Assembly: GCF_014191495.1 (NCBI RefSeq) | Contig: NZ_JACHWR010000002.1 | Span: 744,001-808,000 of the forward strand | DNA: 64,000 bases | Direction of reading: 5' to 3' | Source: Nocardioides soli | GTDB lineage: Bacteria > Actinomycetota > Actinomycetes > Propionibacteriales > Nocardioidaceae | Part shown: positions 43,204 to 50,340 of the stretch, piece by piece | Numbering within the stretch: position 1 is the first letter of the stretch | How the letters are laid out: each line of letters opens with the position of its first letter | Program-made: the position numbers and the translations under genes | The notes under the pieces: model-generated | Databases searched by the model: none | Seen by the model: only the letters and a program-made list of their open reading frames with translations | Told to the model about the DNA's origin: nothing

Positions 43204-44741
43204 CGGCTGTCCAGATCCCCGAACCGCACCGTCCGCGCCGGGCCGAGGGGCCGTCGAAGGAGGCGCCCGCGCCGGAGCTGATCGAGGCGGGCTTCGCCTG
43301 GGAGATCGCCGACGCGCCGCTGCTGCACGCGGGGCTGAACCTCGCCGACATCGCGCACGTGCTGGACCTCCGGCACCGCGGCATCGTCCCGGAGCCGGCC
43401 GCGGCCCGGCTGCTCGCCGTGCTGCTGGAGGCGCACGAGACGGCGCCGGAGGACTTCGGCTATGACGCGGCGTACGGCGAGCCGTACAACTCCCGGGAGC
43501 GCAGGTTCGTCGCGGCGATCGGCGACGACGCCGGCTGGCTGCACGCCGGCCGTCCCCGGCGGGAGGCGGCGCGGGTCGCGCTCCGGCTGCTGCTGCGCGG
43601 CCTGACCGCGGAGCTGACCCTCGCCGCCGCCGGCTTCGCCGCCACGGCCAGTCGGGTCGCGGCCGACAACGCCGAGGTGCTGATGCCCGACCAGACCTAC
43701 CTGCAGCAGGCGCAACCGTCGACCTTCGGCCACTACCTGCTCGGCTTCGTGCCGCCGGCGATCCGCGACGCCGAGCGGCTGCTGGTCGCGCTGGCGGAGG
43801 TCAACACCAGTCCGGGCGGCGCGGGCTGCGTCAACGGCAGCCGACTGCTCGACGACCGCGAGGTGATCGCGGACCTGCTCGGCTTCGGGGGCGTGATCAC
43901 CCACACCCGGGACGCGATGTGGCAGACCGACACGTTCATCGACGTGTTGGCGACCAGCGTCAGCCTGATCTCCAACCAGGCCAAGCTCGCCGAGGACCTC
44001 GAGATCTGGTCGAGTCAGGAGTTCGACTACGTCGATCTCGCCGGGCCCTACACGCGGGCCTCCGTGCTGATGCCGCAGAAGCGCAACCCCTACGCCCTGT
44101 CCATCGTCCGCGGCGCGGGCGGCGTGCTGATCGGCCGCCTGACCGGCTTCCTCGCGGTGGTGAAGTCGCCGTCCGCGCGCAGCGACAACCTGATCTTCGC
44201 CTACGGCGAGATCCCGAAGGCGCTCGAGTTCGGGACCCGCATCACCGCCCTGATGGACGGCGTGGTCGACACCCTGGCCGTGAACCGGGGGCGGATGTGG
44301 CAGCGGCTGATCGAGGGCTACACCCAGGCGACCGACCTCGCCGAGTACGTCATGCTCCGCTGCGGGATCGACTACCGCGCGGCGTACCTGGTCGTGGGCG
44401 AGACCGTCCGGACCGCCAGCCGTACCGGCGTCGGCGCCATCGACCTCACCCCCGAGGACCTCGACACCGCCGCGCGCACGGTGCTGGGCTGGGGGCCCGA
44501 GCGCAGCCTGGGGCTGGACGCCGAGGAGCTGCGCGCCACCGTCGACCCGCGCAACATCGTCGCCACGAGGGATGCCGCCGGCGGCGCGGCGCCACGCGCG
44601 GTGCTGGCCATGACCGAGGAGTACGCCGCCGCCGCCGAGTCGCTGCGTGAGCGCGCCCAGGCCGCCCTGGACGACTACGCGGAGGTGGAGCGCCGACTGC
44701 TCGCCACCGCGCGCGAGGTGGTGCGGACGGCCGCTTCGTGA
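43200..44741 (+). CDS. Argininosuccinate lyase-like superfamily protein, XcbC-like
   Basis: A 513-residue second lyase of the argininosuccinate lyase type. YDAAYGEPYNSRERRFVAAIG, PDQTYLQQAQPSTFGHYLLGF, CVNGSRLLDDR and the mobile-loop signature ASVLMPQKRNPYALS are visible. It is longer than the first lyase and much more ArgH-like, yet no arginine genes are nearby. In bacterial CoM synthesis a second such lyase follows XcbB; joining a thiol to sulfoacrylate would suit this fold run in the addition direction. That reaction is inference. It is the last clear gene of the comA operon. Confidence 0.83.
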   Translation: MTAVQIPEPHRPRRAEGPSKEAPAPELIEAGFAWEIADAPLLHAGLNLADIAHVLDLRHRGIVPEPAAARLLAVLLEAHETAPEDFGYDAAYGEPYNSRERRFVAAIGDDAGWLHAGRPRREAARVALRLLLRGLTAELTLAAAGFAATASRVAADNAEVLMPDQTYLQQAQPSTFGHYLLGFVPPAIRDAERLLVALAEVNTSPGGAGCVNGSRLLDDREVIADLLGFGGVITHTRDAMWQTDTFIDVLATSVSLISNQAKLAEDLEIWSSQEFDYVDLAGPYTRASVLMPQKRNPYALSIVRGAGGVLIGRLTGFLAVVKSPSARSDNLIFAYGEIPKALEFGTRITALMDGVVDTLAVNRGRMWQRLIEGYTQATDLAEYVMLRCGIDYRAAYLVVGETVRTASRTGVGAIDLTPEDLDTAARTVLGWGPERSLGLDAEELRATVDPRNIVATRDAAGGAAPRAVLAMTEEYAAAAESLRERAQAALDDYAEVERRLLATAREVVRTAAS

Positions 44742-44793
44742 CGGCTGCGCGGCCGTGCAACGTCCCTGCAACACCACCGGGCAGGCTCGGGTC

Positions 44794-45135
44794 ATGGAGA
44801 ACCCGATCGTTTCCGAAGGGCAGTGTGGCTGTCGGTTCGAGGCGGCGGCACCCGCACACCATCGACGCCTGTTGGGGCTGGAGTTCCAGCCGATGACGGG
44901 GCTCGTCGAGCTGATCGAGCTGGCGGCCACGTGGGGTGAGCTGGAGTACGGCGAGGGCGAGCCGGTGATCCCGCCCGGGGACTGGATCGAGTTCGCCCAG
45001 GGGCACCCGTGGGTGGACCCGGAGCGGGTGTTCGACGCCCTGGTCGCGTTGGCCAGCCTGGTCCCGCCGACGCCGATGGCGACCGTCACCGAGCTCCGGC
45101 CGGAGCGCGACCCGCGGGTCGCCGTCAACTCCTGA
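44794..45135 (+). CDS. Hypothetical protein after the CoM-like operon
   Basis: A 113-residue protein I do not recognise. The N-terminus has SEGQCGCRFEAAAPAHHRRL, with a C-x-C pair and two histidines that could bind metal; the rest is acidic and helical. ATG 44794 lies 52 bases after the second lyase and may be part of the same transcript, though a clear ribosome site is lacking. Coding bias is normal, so the gene is probably real. Confidence 0.55.
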   Translation: MENPIVSEGQCGCRFEAAAPAHHRRLLGLEFQPMTGLVELIELAATWGELEYGEGEPVIPPGDWIEFAQGHPWVDPERVFDALVALASLVPPTPMATVTELRPERDPRVAVNS

Positions 45136-45168
45136 GAGCTGGCGGCCGGCCGGGCAGTCGGCCCGGGC

Positions 45169-45879
45169 TCAGCGGCGCTCGGGGACGGACGCGAAGATCA
45201 CCTTCGCCACCCGGGCGCCGGGGTTGCGCCAGCTGTGCGGCTCCTCGGCGCGGAAGTGCAGAGAGTCACCCGTGCTGAGCTTGATCGGCTGCCCGGACAC
45301 GGTCACCTCCAGGGAGCCGGAGACCACGTGCACCAAGGTCTCGCCGGCCGACCTGGCCGTCGCCTCGCCGGAGGAGGCGCCCGGCCCAACCTCGCTGAGG
45401 GTGGCGTCGAGGTCGAAGGGCCCGCCGTCGGCCGAGAGCTGCCCGGTGACGATGTCACCGGCCGCCGACGTCACCTGGCGGCGTCGCTTCGCCGGGACGT
45501 GGACCGCGGAGCTGGCCGGGGCCGGCGCCTCGTCGATGAAGTGCCCGACCGGGACATCGAAGGTGGCCGCCAGCTTCAGCAGCGTGGTGATGGTCGGCAC
45601 CATCGTCGACTGCTCGACCTTGTGGATCGCGGCCGGCGAGACGCCGGACTGGTCGGCCAGCTGCTGCAGCGACAGTCCCTGGCGGGTGCGCAGTGCCCGC
45701 AACCGGGGTCCGATCCCGGTCACTACCTGTGCGACGTCGTCCTCCGACATGGGCGTCGCCGAGGCGCGACGGGATTCGTCGGAGGTCGGTTGCGGGGCGG
45801 GCGCGGTCAAGAGCGGGTCTCCTTCGGCGGGATTCGGGGTGGGTTGCCAACTGTGCAGACTAGCGGACCGTCGTCCCAC
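45169..45879 (-). CDS. XRE-family regulator with C-terminal cupin domain
   Basis: A 236-residue regulator. The helix-turn-helix lies at about residues 58-112 (LRALRTRQGLSLQQLADQSGVSPAAIHKVEQ) and the cupin at about 160-232 (GETLVHVVSGSLEVTVSGQPIKLSTGDSLHFRAEEPHSWRN). Such proteins sense small metabolites through the cupin. GTG 45879 has AGGAG eight bases upstream; TTG 45810 and ATG 45750 are alternatives. It is divergent from the OsmC gene, with the perfect palindrome gatgatgcatcatc at 45895-45908 between them, a likely autoregulatory site. It is a second candidate for control of the island. Confidence 0.88.
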   Translation of the reverse strand: MGRRSASLHSWQPTPNPAEGDPLLTAPAPQPTSDESRRASATPMSEDDVAQVVTGIGPRLRALRTRQGLSLQQLADQSGVSPAAIHKVEQSTMVPTITTLLKLAATFDVPVGHFIDEAPAPASSAVHVPAKRRRQVTSAAGDIVTGQLSADGGPFDLDATLSEVGPGASSGEATARSAGETLVHVVSGSLEVTVSGQPIKLSTGDSLHFRAEEPHSWRNPGARVAKVIFASVPERR

Positions 45880-45894
45880 CCCGATATCTCCTAT

Positions 45895-45908
45895 GATGAT
45901 GCATCATC
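45895..45908. promoter_or_regulatory. Perfect 14-bp palindrome between XRE-cupin and osmC-like genes
   Basis: GATGATGCATCATC lies 16 bases upstream of the XRE-cupin GTG and 53 bases upstream of the OsmC-like start. It does not share the island motif. Most simply it is an operator of the XRE-cupin protein. Confidence 0.55.
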
Positions 45909-45961
45909 TCTGATCTGAAACATCTTCGCGCGAAGTGACCACCACCTCGAGGAGGCTGTCG

Positions 45962-46366
45962 ATGGGTATGGAGCGAACGGTCGCCGGTGTCTGGCACGGC
46001 GGCTACCACTGCACGGTGACCGCCGGCGACTTCGAGGTCACCGTCGACGAGCCCGTGGAGGTCGGTGGCTCCGGCCTCGGCCCCCAACCCACCGACTACT
46101 TCCTCGCGTCGATCGCCTCCTGCTTCACCCTCGCGCTCGGACATGCCGCCAAGCGGCAGGGACTGGTGCCGAGCGCGCTCCGGGTCCAGGTCACCGGCAC
46201 CTACGAAGGGCTGCGCTTCGCCTCGGTGCGGATCTCGGCCGAGGTCGGCGTCCCGGCCGACCGGGTCGATGCGCTGCTCGAGGCGGCGGAGCGGGTCTGC
46301 TACGTCACCAACACGCTGCGCTCCGGGGTGGAGCTGACCACCGAGGTGGCCGCCGTCGAGGCTTGA
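45962..46366 (+). CDS. OsmC-family protein
   Basis: A 134-residue OsmC/Ohr-fold protein. GGSGLGPQPTDYFLASIASCFTLALGHAAKRQG carries the family's N-terminal-domain cysteine in the ASC position; YVTNTLRSGVEL lies near the C-terminus, where the second conserved Cys is present (ERVCYVT). Such proteins reduce organic hydroperoxides with a Cys pair. GAGGAGG lies six bases before ATG 45962. It sits between the XRE-cupin regulator and the flavin disulfide reductase, consistent with thiol-redox work in the island. Confidence 0.85.
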   Translation: MGMERTVAGVWHGGYHCTVTAGDFEVTVDEPVEVGGSGLGPQPTDYFLASIASCFTLALGHAAKRQGLVPSALRVQVTGTYEGLRFASVRISAEVGVPADRVDALLEAAERVCYVTNTLRSGVELTTEVAAVEA

Positions 46367-46381
46367 CCGCCCGCGGGCTCG

Positions 46382-46399
46382 CATCTACTATCCGACACG
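46382..46399 (-). promoter_or_regulatory. Island motif, site 5 (before the flavin disulfide reductase)
   Basis: Read on the minus strand: CGTGTCGGATAGTAGATG, 37 bases before the flavoprotein start. On the plus strand TACTAT (46386-46391) is a plausible -10. It governs the four-gene run to 49405. Confidence 0.7.
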
Positions 46400-46436
46400 A
46401 CGTTGATTTTGCGACGGAAAGAGAGCGGGCACACTC

Positions 46437-47762
46437 GTGAAGATCGTCGTGATCGGTGGCGGGGCGGCAGGACTGGGCGTCGCTGGTGCGGCCAAGGGCC
46501 AGGATCCGTCGGTGGAGACGGTGGTCTACACCGAGTTCGAGGACGTCGCCTACAGCCCGTGCGGCATCCCCTTCGTGCACGGCAAGGAGATCGACTCCTT
46601 CGAGCGGCTCTTCCTGGCCACGAAGGAGCAGTACGTCCAGCAGGGCATCGACGTCCACTACGAGACGACGGTCGAGAGCATCGACCTGAAGTCGAAGTCC
46701 ATCCAGGTCAAGGGCGAGGGGTGGGTCACCTACGACCGGCTGGTCCTTGCCACCGGCTGGGACTACGCCACGCCCGACGTGCCGGGCACCGACCTCGAGG
46801 GCATCTACCACGTCAAGAACATCCGGGCCGCGATGGAGTGGGACAAGTACCTCGACACCGTGCGTCAGGCGGTCGTGGTGGAGTCCGGTCCGATCGCGAT
46901 GGAGATGGTCTCGGCGCTGCGCCACCGGGGCATCGAGGTGACGCTGGTCGACCCGGGTCCGTGGCCGATGGCCGACGTCATCGACCCCGACATCGTCGAG
47001 CCGGTGCGGGCCGACTGGGAGGCCGACGGTGTCGACCTGCGGTTCAACGAGAAGGTGACGGGCTTCGTCGGCAAGGGCGGCAAGCTGACCCACGCGACCA
47101 CCTCGTTCGGTGACGTGCCCTGTCAGCTGGCCGTGATCGGAAGCCACAAGGTCGCGAACGCCGGTCTGGCCCGGGCGGCCGGGATCAAGCTCGGGAGCAC
47201 CGGAGGGATCGCGGTCGACCCGCAGATGCGCACCTCGGACCCGCACGTGTACGCCGCGGGCGACTGCGCGGAGATCCCCCACGGGGTGTCCAATGTCCCG
47301 CTGCAGGGGCTCTCGGGCAGCCATGCCTACGCCCAGGGCAAGACCGCCGGCATCAACGCGGCCGGCGGCCGGCGTACCCACAACCCCGTCTACGTGCCCT
47401 GGGGCATGCTCGCCGGACAGTGGATGATCGGCGGGGTCTCGTTCGGTGAGACGCTGGCCACCGCGCTCGGCCTGCCCTTCGTCACCGGCGTGGCCAACGG
47501 CATCACCCGGGCGCGCTACTACCCCGGCGTCAAGCCGATCACCGTCAAGCTCCTCGTCGACCCCCGCAGCCGGCGCCTGATCGGCGCACAGATGGTCGGC
47601 GGCGAGGGGATCAAGGAGCGTGCCGACTTCCTGGGCATCGTCGCCCGTACCGGTGTCCCCATCGACACCCTGGCCACGATGGAGAACGTCTACTCGCCCG
47701 CCATCGGCGCCCTCAACGAGCCGATCGCGATGGCCGCCCAGGCCGCCGTCGCGAAGCTCTGA
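46437..47762 (+). CDS. FAD/NAD disulfide oxidoreductase, CoA-disulfide reductase/NADH oxidase type
   Basis: A 441-residue flavoprotein. KIVVIGGGAAGLGVAGAAKG is the FAD motif; a single redox cysteine lies in EDVAYSPCGIPFVHGKEI, as in CoA-disulfide reductases and NADH oxidases rather than the Cys pair of dihydrolipoamide-type enzymes; HVYAAGDCAEIPHG is the second FAD motif and MENVYSPAIGALNEPI the dimer domain. The NAD site is odd: VVVESGPIAMEMVSAL replaces the usual GGGxxGxE. It could reduce CoA or CoM disulfide in the island. GTG 46437 is the start. Substrate is inference. Confidence 0.85.
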   Translation: MKIVVIGGGAAGLGVAGAAKGQDPSVETVVYTEFEDVAYSPCGIPFVHGKEIDSFERLFLATKEQYVQQGIDVHYETTVESIDLKSKSIQVKGEGWVTYDRLVLATGWDYATPDVPGTDLEGIYHVKNIRAAMEWDKYLDTVRQAVVVESGPIAMEMVSALRHRGIEVTLVDPGPWPMADVIDPDIVEPVRADWEADGVDLRFNEKVTGFVGKGGKLTHATTSFGDVPCQLAVIGSHKVANAGLARAAGIKLGSTGGIAVDPQMRTSDPHVYAAGDCAEIPHGVSNVPLQGLSGSHAYAQGKTAGINAAGGRRTHNPVYVPWGMLAGQWMIGGVSFGETLATALGLPFVTGVANGITRARYYPGVKPITVKLLVDPRSRRLIGAQMVGGEGIKERADFLGIVARTGVPIDTLATMENVYSPAIGALNEPIAMAAQAAVAKL

Positions 47763-47773
47763 GAGGCGGGGCC

Positions 47774-48034
47774 GTGAGCTTCACGCACTGGCTGCGTCAC
47801 AACGCCGAGAGCTCTCTGCTCCGCGACGCCCAGCGCCGGATGGCCGAGCAGCACCACGCGAACGCGCCCGCGCGGCCGCGCGGACTCGCCGAGCGGTGGT
47901 GGCTGCAGGTCTTCGCGCCGGTCTACCGCTTCCTCCCCTGGAGCCTGCGCCGCGTCGTCATGCAGCAGATCCCGGGCAGCCACCGGATGGGCTGGCCCGC
48001 ACCCCAGTACGTCGATCCGGAGCAGATCGACTGA
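47774..48034 (+). CDS. Small hypothetical protein
   Basis: An 86-residue basic protein I do not recognise, starting MSFTHWLRHNAESS, with an amphipathic middle (ERWWLQVFAPVYRFLPWSLRRVVMQQI) that could lie on a membrane and a C-terminal GSHRMGWPAPQYVDPEQ. It begins 11 bases after the flavoprotein and is followed 44 bases later by the MSMEG_0572-family gene, so it belongs to the same transcript. Similarly small proteins occur in MSMEG_0570-type clusters, but I cannot confirm membership. Confidence 0.6.
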   Translation: MSFTHWLRHNAESSLLRDAQRRMAEQHHANAPARPRGLAERWWLQVFAPVYRFLPWSLRRVVMQQIPGSHRMGWPAPQYVDPEQID

Positions 48035-48078
48035 GTCGCACCACAGCCAACCAACCGACCCGAGCAAGGAGCGCTACC

Positions 48079-48567
48079 GTGCCCAAGACCGTGACGATCG
48101 ACCCGCCGAAGGAAGGCGACATCCTCTTCAACGTCGAGGAGAAGATCTTCCCCGACCACAAGGCGAACGAGGGCGATAAGGCCTACGTCTTCATGCACAC
48201 CGTGCCGTTCGAGGGCTCGGTCGGCCTGGTCAACATGCTGACCGCGACCCGCCTGCAGCGCAAGGGCTTCGAGCTCACCTTCGTCCTCTACGGCCCCGCC
48301 GTGCTGATGGCCTCCGCGGCTCGCGGCTACCCGGCCGTCGGCGCGGAGGGGTTCCCGGGCAACCTCGGCTACAACAAGCAGATCAAGACCCTGATCGACG
48401 AGGGTGCGACGGTCTACGCCTGCCGGTTCGCGATGGGTGCGCTCTACGGGATGCGCGAGGACGACCTGATCCCCGGCGTCAAGGCGTTCAACCCGCTCGA
48501 CGTACTGGATGCCAACATCCAGGCCTGGCGGGACCGCGCCCTCGTGCTGGCCACCTGGACGGTCTGA
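48079..48567 (+). CDS. MSMEG_0572/Sll0783-family nitrogen starvation response protein
   Basis: A 162-residue DsrE-like-fold protein of the MSMEG_0572/Sll0783 family, the usual first member of Nit1C-type clusters. Visible blocks are GDILFNVEEKIFPDHKANEGDKAYVFMHTVPFEGSVGLVNMLTATRLQRKG, here summarised as DILFNVEEK, VFMHTVPFEGSVGLVN and NLGYNKQIKTLIDEGATVYACRFAMGALYG in their first parts. A single Cys sits in VYACRFAMG, the position of the sulfur-relay cysteine in DsrE proteins. GTG 48079 follows AAGGAG. It ties this transcript to the radical SAM, GNAT and AIR-synthase-like genes 15 kb away. Confidence 0.87.
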   Translation: MPKTVTIDPPKEGDILFNVEEKIFPDHKANEGDKAYVFMHTVPFEGSVGLVNMLTATRLQRKGFELTFVLYGPAVLMASAARGYPAVGAEGFPGNLGYNKQIKTLIDEGATVYACRFAMGALYGMREDDLIPGVKAFNPLDVLDANIQAWRDRALVLATWTV

Positions 48568-48574
48568 CGTCGCC

Positions 48575-49405
48575 ATGGCCACGCACCTGACGAACGACGC
48601 GCACCGCCACATCGGGGTGATGCCGGCGTTCCCCTTCTACGGCGGACCGCCCGCGAACCCGGACATCAGCGCCCGGGGCACGGTCGCCGAGCTGATCGCC
48701 GACCTCGACCGCGAGGGAGCCGAGCGCACGCTCGTGCTGCCCAACTACGGGGTGCCGGACGCCGGGGTCTCCTTCGGGTTCAACCCCCTGGTGGTCGAGG
48801 CGGCGGCGACCGACGACCGGATCAAGTGCGGCCTGTGGGTCTCGCCCCGGGCCCAGGACGCCGAGCTGAACGCCGAGGCGCTCAAGCTGGTCGGTGAGCC
48901 GGGCGTGGTCGCCCTCAAGACCAGCTTCCTGCTCGGCGGCGCGGTCGACGACGAGGCCTGCCAGCCGCAGCTCGAGACCATCTTCAACACGGCCCGGGAC
49001 AACGACCTCGTCGTCCACATCCACACCTCCCCGGGTGCGGCCTCCGACATCGACCAGATCGGCAAGCTGGTCGAGCGCTACGGCGACGAGACCAAGATGC
49101 ACCTGGTCCACTTCGGTGGCGGGATGAGCGGCCACATCAAGCTCATCAGCGAGCGGTTCTTCACCTGGATCGAGCAGGGCAAGAAGGTCTACACCGACAC
49201 CAGCTGGGCGATCGGCTTCGCGCCGCGCTGGCTCGCCTCCGAGATCGAGAAGCGGGGCATCGGGCACGATCGCGTGCTCTTCGCCAGCGACGAGCCCTGG
49301 GGCGACTACACCGGCGAGGTCTACCGGCTGGCCGAAGCCGCCGGTGACGGTGAGTTGGGCAACCTCATGCTCCGGGACAACTTCACGAGCCTCTACGGCG
49401 CCTGA
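48575..49405 (+). CDS. Amidohydrolase-family protein (amidohydrolase 2 type)
   Basis: A 276-residue TIM-barrel metal hydrolase of the ACMSD/amidohydrolase-2 type. The metal HxH occurs in NDAHRHIGVM at residue 10, a histidine in VVHIHTSPG, another in MHLVHFGGGMSGH, and the catalytic Asp in LFASDEPWGD near the end. Such enzymes hydrolyse or decarboxylate ring or carbamoyl substrates. It starts seven bases after the MSMEG_0572-type gene and ends the transcript before a strong hairpin at 49419-49460. Substrate unknown. Confidence 0.83.
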   Translation: MATHLTNDAHRHIGVMPAFPFYGGPPANPDISARGTVAELIADLDREGAERTLVLPNYGVPDAGVSFGFNPLVVEAAATDDRIKCGLWVSPRAQDAELNAEALKLVGEPGVVALKTSFLLGGAVDDEACQPQLETIFNTARDNDLVVHIHTSPGAASDIDQIGKLVERYGDETKMHLVHFGGGMSGHIKLISERFFTWIEQGKKVYTDTSWAIGFAPRWLASEIEKRGIGHDRVLFASDEPWGDYTGEVYRLAEAAGDGELGNLMLRDNFTSLYGA

Positions 49406-49418
49406 GCAGCACCACATC

Positions 49419-49460
49419 GATGTCGGCGTCCGCCCCGAGCCTGGGGCGGACGCCGACGTC
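49419..49460 (+). terminator. Strong hairpin terminator at the island's right end
   Basis: Stems gatgtcggcgtccgcccc (49419-49436) and its complement (49443-49460) agree at 17 of 18 positions around a six-base loop, 13 bases after the amidohydrolase stop. There is no T-run, as is common for actinobacterial terminators. Confidence 0.75.
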
Positions 49461-49655
49461 GTTCCGATGGTCGCCGGTCGTGGAGTTTGGGCATCTCATG
49501 GCGAACTCCACTGGTTGAACTCCGCCTCGCGCACAACGGTGGTCTCACAGAGGAAACCCGCTGTGGTTCACAGAGACCCGATCCAGAGAGATCTGGGCCG
49601 GGTGTCTCGCATTTCCGGGCCCGCTTGGTGGCGTTGACGATCCGTGAGGACGGCA
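49461..49655. other. Gene-free stretch after the island
   Basis: Together with the two flanking hairpins this fills the 384 bases between the amidohydrolase and DUF1348 genes. I see no coding sequence with actinobacterial codon bias; only short shadow frames are present. Confidence 0.5.
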
Positions 49656-49686
49656 AACGCCGCTGACGTGGCGGGTCAGCGGCGTT
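49656..49686 (-). terminator. Hairpin terminator for the DUF1348 gene
   Basis: AACGCCGCTGAC (49656-49667) and its exact complement (49675-49686) form a perfect 12-bp stem with a seven-base loop, 104 bases past the DUF1348 stop on the minus strand. Likely terminates leftward transcription; distance from the stop is longer than usual. Confidence 0.6.
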
Positions 49687-49789
49687 CCGGGGGAGTCGGG
49701 GTGCTTCAGGTCAGGCTCGCGCCTTCAGCGGTGCTGGTGGTGACGGTCGGCGGCGGAAGGAGGTGCCGCGGTGAGGAACGATCTGGTGG

Positions 49790-50248
49790 TCAGTGGAGCG
49801 GGAACTCGACGCCGTACTCGGACTTCGATCGGGGACCGAAGATTCGGCGGTCGCCGTCCTCGATGCGAATGTCGTTGATGCTCGCCTCGCGCCGGCTCAT
49901 CAGACCGTGCTGGTCGAACTCCCACAGCTCGTTGCCGTAGCTGCGCCACCACTGGCCCGCCGGATCGTGCGACTCGTACTGGAAGCGGACGGCGATTCGA
50001 TTCTCATGGAAACCCCACAGGTTCTTGCGGAGCGCGTAGTCGAGCTCCCGCTGCCACTTGGAGGTCAAGAACTCGAGGATCTCCGCCCGGCCAGTGACAA
50101 AGGCGTCCCGGTTACGCCACACCGAGTCTTCGGTGTAGGCAAGAGCGACCCGCTCCGGATCACGTGTGTTCCAGCCGTCCTCGCCCGCCTGAACCTTCTC
50201 TCGTGCTGTCTCCAGGTCGAACGGTGGGAACGGTGGTCGTCCGCTCAT
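49790..50248 (-). CDS. DUF1348 / SnoaL-like NTF2-fold protein
   Basis: A 152-residue protein. [41 protein letters not shown] and [22 protein letters not shown] belong to the DUF1348 family with an NTF2/SnoaL-like cone fold. Function unproven; some members are called nuclear transport factor 2 family. It diverges from a TetR gene with two identical palindromes in the gap, the usual repressor-target pair. Confidence 0.88.
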   Translation of the reverse strand: MSGRPPFPPFDLETAREKVQAGEDGWNTRDPERVALAYTEDSVWRNRDAFVTGRAEILEFLTSKWQRELDYALRKNLWGFHENRIAVRFQYESHDPAGQWWRSYGNELWEFDQHGLMSRREASINDIRIEDGDRRIFGPRSKSEYGVEFPLH

Positions 50249-50266
50249 GGCTCCTCCTCAAGGTGG

Positions 50267-50280
50267 AGAACGATCGTTCT
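50267..50280. promoter_or_regulatory. TetR operator, copy 1
   Basis: AGAACGATCGTTCT, a perfect 14-bp palindrome (16 bp with flanking G/C), 18 bases before the DUF1348 start. A second identical copy follows 34 bases on, so each divergent gene has one. Confidence 0.85.
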
Positions 50281-50300
50281 CTACGTGCCAGCTAGGCTAG

Positions 50301-50314
50301 AGAACGATCGTTCT
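50301..50314. promoter_or_regulatory. TetR operator, copy 2
   Basis: A second AGAACGATCGTTCT, 26 bases before the TetR start. Centre spacing to copy 1 is 34 bases, about three helical turns, so bound dimers would face the same side of the DNA. Confidence 0.85.
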
Positions 50315-50340
50315 TCCCGCAACCCCGAAGGTTTGACGTC

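Noticed and set aside
43200..44741. Arginine biosynthesis gene argH
   Set aside because: No arg genes nearby, coupling to comA-type genes and a PLP desulfhydrase-like enzyme; superfamily membership alone does not show ArgH activity.
45881..45900. Sixth copy of the island motif upstream of the XRE-cupin gene (atatctcctatgatgat)
   Set aside because: The match rests on TCTCCTAT, which on the gene's strand is simply its ribosome-binding site (AGGAGA) next to a -10-like ATAG; it lacks the invariant CGT and TCG positions.
26377..49405. Allantoin/purine degradation pathway
   Set aside because: AllFGH and carbamate kinase are present, but no allantoinase, allantoate amidohydrolase, ureidoglycolate enzyme, xanthine dehydrogenase or purine permease is found in the window.
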